64,000 nt of DNA from contig JBBSQW010000003.1 in the NCBI GenBank assembly GCA_038243635.1, forward strand, positions 62,001 through 126,000, given 5' to 3'. This DNA is from Pseudopedobacter sp038243635. Lineage in GTDB: Bacteria; Bacteroidota; Bacteroidia; Sphingobacteriales; Sphingobacteriaceae. Made by a program: the position numbers and the translations under genes. This document shows, in pieces, positions 36,549 to 45,092 of the stretch. How positions within the stretch are numbered: the first letter of the stretch is position 1; the number at the start of each line of letters is the position of its first letter. Below the pieces are notes generated by a model. It saw nothing but the letters and a program-made list of their open reading frames with translations, did no database searches and was not told the DNA's origin.

Positions 36549-38102
36549 TTAAATACCACCATTAACCCAGTAATCAGTAAGTGTTATGTAAGGATTATTT
36601 CTAATTGCGTTGTTAGATATTGGCCAAGTCCAGCCTCCTCTAGCAAATTGGTCTGCTGTTAAAGGATTAGAGGTCCATGTTACGCTCAATATTCTTCTAG
36701 TTCTTATCAAGTCAAAATAATGAACACCTTCACCAATAAGCTCTCTAGAGCGTTCTAAGAAAATAAAATCTTTTAGCTCGGCTCCCGCCCCTTCAAACGC
36801 TGGAGCATGTGCTCTTAATCTTACTCTATTTAACATCTTTAACGCGTCGATGTCGTTACCTTCATTTGCCAATGCTTCTGCATACATCAATAATGCATCT
36901 GCATATCTAAAAAAGATGTAACTATTATCCGGGTTTGCAGAACCTATACCTCCCGCATTAACATTCACCCCTGATAACTTAGCAAAGTTGAACAATCCAT
37001 TATCTGCATAGGGCTCTACTAACCAAATATTTTTTCTACTATCAGCAACGTCTTGTGGATAAATTGTCTCCATGTAGCTTGCTTTGTAATATGCAGAACT
37101 TCTTTCCCAGTCATAAAACGGAGACTTATACGGGTAATGTAAAAACATCTGAGAAATTGGTGCATAAATATTGGTAGAAACACCATAATTTACACTTTGA
37201 TAAAATTCAAATAAACTTTCATCTGAACGGCCGCCCACTACCGTTGACCATTGTTCTATCGGTAATAACCTGTTGTTATGTTGGCTTTCGTTAGCAACAA
37301 GTTCTTTACCCAAAAGTACGGTTGCTTGGTTATACTTGCTGGAATTAGCCAAATCAAAACCTGCATTCCACATGTTCATGTTCATAAGTAAGGCTATGGC
37401 GCTGCTTCTGGTGGCTCTAACACCTCTAAAGGCGGGTTCAGAGAAAGCCCAAACCATACCATTTTTTCTACTTTCTAAATCTGCAATACATTTATTCATT
37501 ACAGATACCATAGACTCGCGAGGCAAAGGTTCTATATGAAAAGCATCAGTATAGTAAGGAACGTCGCCATATAATCTTACCATTATAAAATAGGCAAAAC
37601 ATCTAATGAAGGTAGCTTCCCCTATATACTGGGATTTCATGGTTTCTGTTACACCCGGAACACCTGCATCTAATTTCTCAATTAAAATACTTGAGCCTTG
37701 TATTACTTCATAAAATCTTCTCCAATCGGTAATGCTACCAAAATTGTAGTGACCCCAAAGGTTATCTGGATTATTTAAAACGTCAATAATCTTATTTTTA
37801 CCTAGTTTATCTATATAAAAGATATTTTGAGGAGTACGGGTTGGGTTTCCGCGTACTAGCGGATCTGACAATACTTCGCCCGACCGATATTCGCCAGTTG
37901 CCCCCATGAATTGGGTTTCTGTGATTTTCTCATAAAGTTTACGAGAAAAATCACCTATTGATGCTTCAACATCATCAGAAGATTTGTAAAAATTATTTCC
38001 TGTGAGTCTATCAATTGGTTGTACATCAAGAAACTTATTACAAGAGCTGATACTCAATAAAATACCGACTCCTATTACTGTATATATAAAAATTCTTTTC
38101 AT
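36549..38102 (-). CDS. SusD/RagB-family lipoprotein (second pair of the 24-kb operon)
   Basis: This 517-residue protein has its lipobox at ISSC. SusD marks: FLDVQPIDRLTGNNFYKSSD, FIRCFAYFIMVRLYGDVPYY, YIFFRYADALLMYAEALANEG and the end-region FLERSRELIGEGVHYFDLIR. It is the lid protein for the SusC encoded 10 bp upstream. Compared with the mannan-locus SusD it is only distantly related, so the operon imports a different glycan or a different end product of the same polymer. Confidence 0.94.
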   Translation of the reverse strand: MKRIFIYTVIGVGILLSISSCNKFLDVQPIDRLTGNNFYKSSDDVEASIGDFSRKLYEKITETQFMGATGEYRSGEVLSDPLVRGNPTRTPQNIFYIDKLGKNKIIDVLNNPDNLWGHYNFGSITDWRRFYEVIQGSSILIEKLDAGVPGVTETMKSQYIGEATFIRCFAYFIMVRLYGDVPYYTDAFHIEPLPRESMVSVMNKCIADLESRKNGMVWAFSEPAFRGVRATRSSAIALLMNMNMWNAGFDLANSSKYNQATVLLGKELVANESQHNNRLLPIEQWSTVVGGRSDESLFEFYQSVNYGVSTNIYAPISQMFLHYPYKSPFYDWERSSAYYKASYMETIYPQDVADSRKNIWLVEPYADNGLFNFAKLSGVNVNAGGIGSANPDNSYIFFRYADALLMYAEALANEGNDIDALKMLNRVRLRAHAPAFEGAGAELKDFIFLERSRELIGEGVHYFDLIRTRRILSVTWTSNPLTADQFARGGWTWPISNNAIRNNPYITLTDYWVNGGI

Positions 38103-38112
38103 CGTCGTTTAT

Positions 38113-41100
38113 CTATTTTCCAGAATTTAGTTCCAGGTTTAAACCCATATTAAAAGTACGTGGCACAGGATAGCCGTTAGAATTATCCCTACCTAACCCA
38201 TTTACGTTTTCGGGGTTGGGCCCGCTATAACTAGAGAATGTTGCTACATTGTTTGTAGAGAAATACACTCTAAGATTATATAGACCAAGACGGCTAATCA
38301 ATTTTTTATCAAAATTATAGCTCAGGGTGATATTGTTTATCTTAAAGTATGATCCGTCCTCTGCCCATAATGTTTGATCTTTCCTGAAAGGTCTTATTTG
38401 GTTATATCTTCCATAATCGTACGGGTTTGGATACTTGGAAACATCTCCCGTTTGTGTCCAAATGTCAAGATTTTGCAAAGGCACTACAGATGTGAGCGCA
38501 AATGGGTCACGCATAATGGCCAGTCTGTCTGATAACGCATTATTTAAAATGGTACGTTTAGCTGTAAACGATGAGTAAACGTTTAATCCCCAGTTTTTAT
38601 AGGTGACATTTGTTGAAAGTCCACCAACGAATAGCGGCTGAGAATTCCCTGCAACCTCATAATCGGCATCATCTAAAATATAGTCACCATTTACATCTTT
38701 AAAAATTGGGTCACCACCTTGAAAATATATCCCGTCAGTTCTGTATTTTAAACCAGAGTATGGGTCAACTGGTACGTCAGCATCGTTTGCATAAGTACCT
38801 TGATTAATTCGAAGATAATTTGATAATGTATTTCGTCCAACACGATTTACAATGTGTTGTGAAAAGTCTCGATTTCCATCAAATCTTATCACTTGTCCGT
38901 ATCGATCTATTGGTAGACTGGTTAAAACATCGCGATTAATTGCTCCGTTTACCGAAAAAGATAGGTTAAAATCTTTACCTGGCTTAAACGGATGAGCTGT
39001 GATTGAAAGCTCGTAACCATAATTTGCAATAGAATTATCATTACTCAGTACGCTGTTAAAGCCTGTCATATCTGACAATCCACGGCCTTCAAGCATATTT
39101 TCCACAAGTTTAAAGTAAGTGTCAAAATTTAACTCAATACGATTTTCAAGTAAACCTAAATCAAAACCAAAGTTAAACTGATCTGTTGTAGTTGGCTTAA
39201 GTGTTGGATTTGGAATTTCATCATAAACAATACCTACAGCAGGGTTGTTATTATAATTTCCATTTACCGTATATAATCCATACAAACTTTGTAAGCTTCC
39301 ATTAGGATTGATGTTTCTACCCCAACTGGCTCTAAAAGAGCCACCGCTTAACCAACGCGTGTCGACAAACCAATCTTCTTTATAAAAATTCCATCTTAAA
39401 CCTATAGCTGGGTTTTTAGAGTATGGATCCTCAGCTCCTGATAATGAAGAACCGTCTAAGCGGTAAGATAAATCTAGAACGTATTTCTTTTTAAAGTTAT
39501 AAGAAAAAGCTCCTGCAAATGATGCAATACGCTCGTCACCATAATTATCCAAAACACCACCTCCGCGTGAGAAGTAGCTATCAAAACCTACAGGCCCTTG
39601 TAGCTGATCATTTGCAGTTTTTTCTTGACGAATGATGCTTGACTGACGTCCTTTCTTGTAGATTTCGTTAAACGCACTAAAGAAAAATTCATGGGAGCCT
39701 AAATTTTTTGCATAGGATAAGTTATTACGGTTATAGAGCGTATAATTACGACCTGTAAAAGCATAAACCTTTGCAAACTGGTTATTAGCGGCTGCAGGAG
39801 TAAATGTATCTTCCGTATCAGACGTAAAATCATAACTTAAGCTAGAAGTTAATGCCAATCCAGGAATAAACTCGTACCTACCTTCCACATTTGCCCTCAA
39901 ATTACGAGAGTTGTTACTATTAGTAGTGCTTAAAGCAGAAAGTACACTAGACGTAGCCTGGTAAAAAGATGGAGGTGGCAACAATGATGAAGCCTGTCCG
40001 TTAGCTGCAACACCTGATTGAAGTATACCTACCCCATCACCTTTACTTTGTTGACCTAAAGCACCAAATAAAGCACCAAAAAATCTAAATTTATTATCTG
40101 GTTTGTACTCCATGTTCATATTTAAACTGTACCTATCAAAACCAGTATTCTTAATAACACCCTTCTCTGAGTAATAACCTAAATTAGTTTTATAGTTAAA
40201 AGTTTGGTTTCCACCATCAATAGCCAAGTTATGTGTCTGATTAAAGGTGGTTTGATAAAACACAGATTGCCAATCTACGGAGTTGTTCCAATACGCATTT
40301 AAACTATCTGCAAGAAAATCAGTGTTGGATAGGCGTATAAAGTCTCCCTCAGACAAACTGTTATTTAAGATTTGCTGAATTTTAGCGCTACGTTCTGCAT
40401 TACCGCCCACTGTCTCTCTCAATTTTGGTGGCGAATTGATAAAAGCATTTGTAGTGTATCGCACACGCGGAACAGCTGAATTCCCTCTCTTGGTAGTGAT
40501 AATAATTACGCCAAATGCTCCTCTAGATCCGTAAAGAGAGGTTGCCTGCGCATCCTTTAACACTTCTATACTTTGGATATCTTCAGGAGCAATCAATGAA
40601 GTTGGACTTACACCAGGCCCTTGAGTTTGAAACCCATATTCAGCAGCTTTATCCGCATCTATGGGTACGCCGTCAATAATATACAACGGCGAATTAGATT
40701 GAAGATAACTCTCACTTCCAGAACCAGATATAGACAAATTTGACAAACCTCTAATTTGTATAGAGCCTCTAAAACCTGGTGCACCTGTATTGTTTTGAAT
40801 GTTTAAACCAGCAACCTTACCTTGTAAAAGCTGTTCAACGTTTGAAACCGGAATGTCTTGAATATCCTTTGCTAATACTGTGGTAGAAGCTCCTGTAGTT
40901 TCCTCTCTGGTTCTCTTTTGATAACCCCTAATTACTATTTCCTGTAAAGCTCTTTTATCGGTCTCCAGATAAACCGTAGCCGTAGTTTGGTTGGCTTTTA
41001 TAGTAACACGTTGGCTAACAAAACCAATATAAGTAAATAAAACCACTGTATTAGGAGCCACGTCAATAGCAAATTCTCCATTTAGGTTGGTTACCGCTAT

Positions 41101-41271
41101 TGTTTTCTTTGGTTCTAATGTGGAAATACTAACTCCAGGAAGTGGGTCTCTTGCATCCTTATCGTAAACTACGCCCTTTACCCTTAATTTACTTTGCGCT
41201 TGCACATTAAAACAAGCAAAGCATATCATAAAAGTAAATATTAAATGTATATTTTTTTTCATACCGTTCAT
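38113..41271 (-). CDS. SusC-family TonB-dependent transporter (second pair of the 24-kb operon)
   Basis: From ATG 41271 the protein has 1052 residues; other ATGs at 41289 and 41262 are possible, and a TTG at 41295 would overlap the previous stop. It has a signal peptide ending NVQAQ, a carboxypeptidase-like domain (LRVKGVVYDKDARDPLPGVS), the TonB-box-like LQEIVIRGYQKRT, a plug (APEDIQSIEVLKDAQATSLYG, RGAFGVIIITTKRG) and a full barrel. It pairs with the SusD 10 bp downstream. The distance of 10 bp from the DUF5007-like gene shows it is internal to the operon and not under its own promoter. Confidence 0.94.
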   Translation of the reverse strand: MNGMKKNIHLIFTFMICFACFNVQAQSKLRVKGVVYDKDARDPLPGVSISTLEPKKTIAVTNLNGEFAIDVAPNTVVLFTYIGFVSQRVTIKANQTTATVYLETDKRALQEIVIRGYQKRTREETTGASTTVLAKDIQDIPVSNVEQLLQGKVAGLNIQNNTGAPGFRGSIQIRGLSNLSISGSGSESYLQSNSPLYIIDGVPIDADKAAEYGFQTQGPGVSPTSLIAPEDIQSIEVLKDAQATSLYGSRGAFGVIIITTKRGNSAVPRVRYTTNAFINSPPKLRETVGGNAERSAKIQQILNNSLSEGDFIRLSNTDFLADSLNAYWNNSVDWQSVFYQTTFNQTHNLAIDGGNQTFNYKTNLGYYSEKGVIKNTGFDRYSLNMNMEYKPDNKFRFFGALFGALGQQSKGDGVGILQSGVAANGQASSLLPPPSFYQATSSVLSALSTTNSNNSRNLRANVEGRYEFIPGLALTSSLSYDFTSDTEDTFTPAAANNQFAKVYAFTGRNYTLYNRNNLSYAKNLGSHEFFFSAFNEIYKKGRQSSIIRQEKTANDQLQGPVGFDSYFSRGGGVLDNYGDERIASFAGAFSYNFKKKYVLDLSYRLDGSSLSGAEDPYSKNPAIGLRWNFYKEDWFVDTRWLSGGSFRASWGRNINPNGSLQSLYGLYTVNGNYNNNPAVGIVYDEIPNPTLKPTTTDQFNFGFDLGLLENRIELNFDTYFKLVENMLEGRGLSDMTGFNSVLSNDNSIANYGYELSITAHPFKPGKDFNLSFSVNGAINRDVLTSLPIDRYGQVIRFDGNRDFSQHIVNRVGRNTLSNYLRINQGTYANDADVPVDPYSGLKYRTDGIYFQGGDPIFKDVNGDYILDDADYEVAGNSQPLFVGGLSTNVTYKNWGLNVYSSFTAKRTILNNALSDRLAIMRDPFALTSVVPLQNLDIWTQTGDVSKYPNPYDYGRYNQIRPFRKDQTLWAEDGSYFKINNITLSYNFDKKLISRLGLYNLRVYFSTNNVATFSSYSGPNPENVNGLGRDNSNGYPVPRTFNMGLNLELNSGK

Positions 41272-41281
41272 TTTTATGACA

Positions 41282-42370
41282 TTAATCATCTTCAAACTTT
41301 GGATTATCTGTTAGAAACTGGAACACAATTTCCCAATCGCCTTCTCTGTAGATAGAGAAGTTAAGCCACATTGCAGCAGTTATCCTGATGCCTCCAAATA
41401 CATTACGTGAATACTCTAAAGCAACCTTCGCTGTATTGCCGTCCGAAAAATCTGTACGGCGGATGGTTAATGGAATAGGATAAGCTACATCATATTGCAC
41501 ATACTCTTCTGTTTTTACCATGTTAAAGCCATGCAACATGGTAGCCCACTTGGTTTCATTAAACTTAGTAGGATCAATAGCCACTCCATCTTTATCAATC
41601 GCTTTTACCCTAAGGTTGTGCCCATTACCACCTGTAAACGGTCGTATAAATACCACAACGTCTTTTTTATTGTCATTACTTTCAAGGTTTAAGTTGCTTG
41701 CTTTACCGGTAACGTTTGCTAAACCTGGCTTTATATAATTCCTTAAAAAAGGATTTGTTCTATCTATAGGATCTGGGGCAGGGCCGCCGGTGTAAAAGTT
41801 TACATCATCTGCCGGAGCGTACGGACGTTCACGAAAAGGACGCAATTGAAAATCTTTCAATAACACTGAACCACCTGTGTTAGAAACTTTAATATCGAAA
41901 AATCTTGTATTTTGCGATAAATTGCTACTATCTACAGCTCGCGGTGTTATTAAATCATTAGTGGATGATCCCCACATGATAAACTCACCAGACGGTCTTA
42001 TTTCGAAAAGTGGGTGATCTTCTAGCTTACGTTTAGCCTGAATCTCTTCCAGAGTCTTTTCTTTCCCTGTATACTCGTCTGTCCAAACCCAAGTAGGTTT
42101 AACTTGAAACAAGTCTGTTACTGGGCGTCCATCTCCATATCTTGCATTCACAATTTCAAACTTTAAAGGCAAGGTAGAGTTATCTGTATTTAAGCCTTGC
42201 CTTGCAATGGAATTACGCCCAATAATAGGCTCCCATATTTTGTTGTTGTAATTTACATTAGGGCTTATATATTCCCTTTCTGTTGGCAAATCAAAAATCT
42301 TTTTACAGCCGCTAAGAGCAACAACCGTTAGTAAAAGAATCGTTGTTATCCGTTTCATCTTATTTATCAT
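41282..42370 (-). CDS. DUF5007-like surface lipoprotein
   Basis: This 362-residue lipoprotein has its lipobox at LSGC (start ATG 42370; ATG 42358 also fits). The family was assigned from general resemblance to DUF5007 proteins found next to SusCD-fasciclin genes (FDLPTEREYISPNVNY near the N-terminus, LKFEIVNARYGDGRPVTDLF, IRPSGEFIMWGSS). These have no known enzymatic activity. The name is a tentative call. It lies between the two SusCD-FAS1 sets, with 33 and 10 bp gaps, and probably serves the SusC translated after it as an accessory glycan binder. Confidence 0.65.
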   Translation of the reverse strand: MINKMKRITTILLLTVVALSGCKKIFDLPTEREYISPNVNYNNKIWEPIIGRNSIARQGLNTDNSTLPLKFEIVNARYGDGRPVTDLFQVKPTWVWTDEYTGKEKTLEEIQAKRKLEDHPLFEIRPSGEFIMWGSSTNDLITPRAVDSSNLSQNTRFFDIKVSNTGGSVLLKDFQLRPFRERPYAPADDVNFYTGGPAPDPIDRTNPFLRNYIKPGLANVTGKASNLNLESNDNKKDVVVFIRPFTGGNGHNLRVKAIDKDGVAIDPTKFNETKWATMLHGFNMVKTEEYVQYDVAYPIPLTIRRTDFSDGNTAKVALEYSRNVFGGIRITAAMWLNFSIYREGDWEIVFQFLTDNPKFEDD

Positions 42371-42403
42371 CGATTTTAGTCAAAAAATTAAAAACCATCT
42401 TAT

Positions 42404-43528
42404 TTATTTATCGGGCTCATTTAAATCCCACTCTGCCAATTGAAAAGCATCACCTCCAGATCGCATAGAGTTTATGGTTAATCTGTAATATTTATAAGCT
42501 ATTTTATTTGAAAAATAAAACACTCGCTCCATGTAACGCTCTCTAAAGGTTTCGTCTGTTCGGATATCTAATGTAGACCAGTTACTGTTGTTATTTGAAC
42601 CTTCCAATATCCAGTTTCCAGGATCTCTGTCTTCTGCATCACCTGCTGAAACAAGCGTATAAGCACCAACTACTGTGGGTTCGTTAAATTCAAACTTCAA
42701 CCATCCATTCCTAAATGGAGCTTCTAAAAACTTAGTTTGACGGTCTCTATCCACCAAACGACCATAGCCCTCAAAATACAATGAGTCACATTTTGAGTAA
42801 GTACAACTTGAGACAGATATTTTGCCTCCAACAGAAAGGATTAAACTTGGCGGTGGTGGTTTATAGGTAAAGCGTCTGACAAACTGTGTAAATCCAAAAA
42901 CATGATCAGAAGATAAAACATGTACTATACCATTGTTTGTTTTGATATTGTTGGAAGTTGTTGTTGTGGATGTCCAGTAATTGACCAAGGCACTCCGGTT
43001 TGTATTTTGAAAAAGAACGTTTTGTGCTCCGCCTTCAATATAACCAGATGAGGAGCTTTTACCCAAACGGGCATTCATTGGGTAATTATACTTTACACCA
43101 AATAAGCTAACACCGTCTTGTAAATCCAACGATTGCGTACTATGCACACCTTTAATAATATACTGAGACATCATGGTATCAAGATGTAATGCGTTTACGT
43201 TACTCAATGATAGTGGCTCTAATTCAGATTGCCTTCTTAAATTATTTAGGTTGTTTAGTACAAGCTCAAAACATTGGTTAGGTGGTGCAAATAATGTTAT
43301 GCTATCATTCTTTAAAATATCCTGATAACCTAATCTATCTATCACTTTTATAAGCGAATCAAAAACACCTGGTTTACTTTTTAAGTACTGATAGGTATCA
43401 CCCTTAAAAGACTTGTCTTCAACTTTTGCGGCATAGTATCCCGTATCTTTGTTACAAGATACCATAATGGTACTTGCTATAAAAAATATAGGAATAAGCG
43501 CTTTTAGTTTTCTTTGTTTATTTAACAT
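42404..43528 (-). CDS. Fasciclin plus discoidin lipoprotein
   Basis: From ATG 43528 (an earlier TTG would overlap the SusD stop) the protein has 374 residues, lipobox IMVSC. The FAS1 domain (~40-215) has YLKSKPGVFDSLIKVIDRLG, DSITLFAPPNQCF and NGIVHVLSSDHVFGF. A proline-rich linker (YKPPPPSL) precedes an F5/8-type C domain (~235-370) with DRDPGNWILEGSN. It is the partner of the SusCD pair just upstream in the transcript. It is homologous in its first half to the shorter FAS1 protein at 35783-36514, which supports duplication of a SusC-SusD-FAS1 unit. Confidence 0.83.
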   Translation of the reverse strand: MLNKQRKLKALIPIFFIASTIMVSCNKDTGYYAAKVEDKSFKGDTYQYLKSKPGVFDSLIKVIDRLGYQDILKNDSITLFAPPNQCFELVLNNLNNLRRQSELEPLSLSNVNALHLDTMMSQYIIKGVHSTQSLDLQDGVSLFGVKYNYPMNARLGKSSSSGYIEGGAQNVLFQNTNRSALVNYWTSTTTTSNNIKTNNGIVHVLSSDHVFGFTQFVRRFTYKPPPPSLILSVGGKISVSSCTYSKCDSLYFEGYGRLVDRDRQTKFLEAPFRNGWLKFEFNEPTVVGAYTLVSAGDAEDRDPGNWILEGSNNNSNWSTLDIRTDETFRERYMERVFYFSNKIAYKYYRLTINSMRSGGDAFQLAEWDLNEPDK

Positions 43529-43539
43529 AGCGGCTGGTT

Positions 43540-45045
43540 TTATTCCCAATATGGGTTTTGGGTTAATAAATTATTTTCATTTAATATTTTCGTTGAAATA
43601 GGCCAGTAAATACCACCGTCTTTAATAAGCGTTGTAAACCTACTATTGGTGCCTTTGATCTTATTGTATCGTACTAAATCATACCATCTTTGACCCTCTC
43701 CCATTAATTCTCTTCTTCTTTCTTGAAAAATTGCATTAATCAAATCGCCATTAATTAATACGTCGTAAACTTTTAATCCTCGTCGCAGTCTGACAATATT
43801 TAGCGCATCTTTAGCTCCCTGTATCTCGCCTAAAGCGGCTAAAGCTTCGGCTCTTAATAAAACGATATCTTCTAATCTGGTGAACACGCATGCACTGGTA
43901 AAATATCTGAAATTAGGATCTCTATTTCCGCCTTGAATAACTTTAATCTTGCTAAAAATTGGATACCTTCCATTATAGTTAGTAAAATAAGCGGTATTAC
44001 GGGGATTACCTATCGTATCTAAACCGAAGCGCTGGTCATCTGATTCATTAAAAATATTTAAAATGGAGTCTTTAACCATGTAGATATCAGGTGTTTTTTT
44101 ATTCACAACTGGCTCTGCTAATGTAAGTTCTTCTATATGTCCTGTTGAAGACCCATCTTGATGACCATAATCTGAGTTGAAAGCCAGTATATGACTAAAC
44201 TTTTTACCGTCAAAAAAACCGTTTGGCTTGGTCAACTCATCAACCCCCACATAATCTATTCTGCTTTTGCCATAATTATCCATAAGCAACTTGGAATATT
44301 TAGAAACTCCTGCATAATCACCCTGCCAAGCGGCAATGTGTGCAAGTATTCCCCAAGCAGAAGTCTTTCTAAATAAAGCGCCCGACCACCTTGCCAAGTT
44401 TTCATTATAATAGTTACCTAACTGTTGTGGATCTCCGTCGCTATAGGTATATGGTAAATCTTTAGCAGCTTCGTTTAGTTCTTTTTCTGCCCATGCTAAA
44501 ATTTTATCCTTATCCTCGCGTCCTTGCTTTTTAAATTCCCCGTCATGTGAAGCTATAATGAAGGGAACGTCTCCCCAAATACGCACCATATAAAAGTAAG
44601 CGAAGGCTCTAAGCGCTCTTGCCTGAGCTATGTCTAAGCGCATGCTGCTGGGTGTGTATCTTAAATCCTTTTCTTCTATTTCGGGAATATGCTCTATATA
44701 TAAGTTAGCGGCATTGATAGCAGCATACCATCTGGTCCAGTCTGTTAAAGCTTCAACAGTTGGAAACGTGGCATTAAGTGAATTGTTGATTACTGCATTC
44801 AAATCTTGACGTACCGGACTAGCGAAATCTCCAGAACGAACATCTCCATAAATCCAATACGCGTTGTTATCAATCAACGCCGACCGCGTTAGTGCGTAAA
44901 CTCCCATTAAAGCCCCCCTAGAGTCTTCAAGCGTGTTCCACATATTCTTTTCCCCTACTGTTCTTACGGAGTCAACTTCAAGCATCTTGTTGCAACTCGA
45001 GAAAACAAAGAGGAAAGCAAATCCAAATAATATTATCTTTCTCAT
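43540..45045 (-). CDS. SusD/RagB-family lipoprotein (first pair of the 24-kb operon)
   Basis: This 501-residue protein has its lipobox at FSSC. SusD marks: EVDSVRTVGEKNMWNTLEDS, ARALRAFAYFYMVRIWGDVPF, VFTRLEDIVLLRAEALAALGE and FQERRRELMGEGQRWYDLVR. It binds substrate above the SusC channel encoded 47 bp upstream and is followed after only 11 bp by the FAS1-discoidin gene, so the three products probably form one surface complex. Confidence 0.94.
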   Translation of the reverse strand: MRKIILFGFAFLFVFSSCNKMLEVDSVRTVGEKNMWNTLEDSRGALMGVYALTRSALIDNNAYWIYGDVRSGDFASPVRQDLNAVINNSLNATFPTVEALTDWTRWYAAINAANLYIEHIPEIEEKDLRYTPSSMRLDIAQARALRAFAYFYMVRIWGDVPFIIASHDGEFKKQGREDKDKILAWAEKELNEAAKDLPYTYSDGDPQQLGNYYNENLARWSGALFRKTSAWGILAHIAAWQGDYAGVSKYSKLLMDNYGKSRIDYVGVDELTKPNGFFDGKKFSHILAFNSDYGHQDGSSTGHIEELTLAEPVVNKKTPDIYMVKDSILNIFNESDDQRFGLDTIGNPRNTAYFTNYNGRYPIFSKIKVIQGGNRDPNFRYFTSACVFTRLEDIVLLRAEALAALGEIQGAKDALNIVRLRRGLKVYDVLINGDLINAIFQERRRELMGEGQRWYDLVRYNKIKGTNSRFTTLIKDGGIYWPISTKILNENNLLTQNPYWE

Positions 45046-45092
45046 TTAATTTCGTTTATATTAATAATTGAGATATGTACCATTAAAATAGG

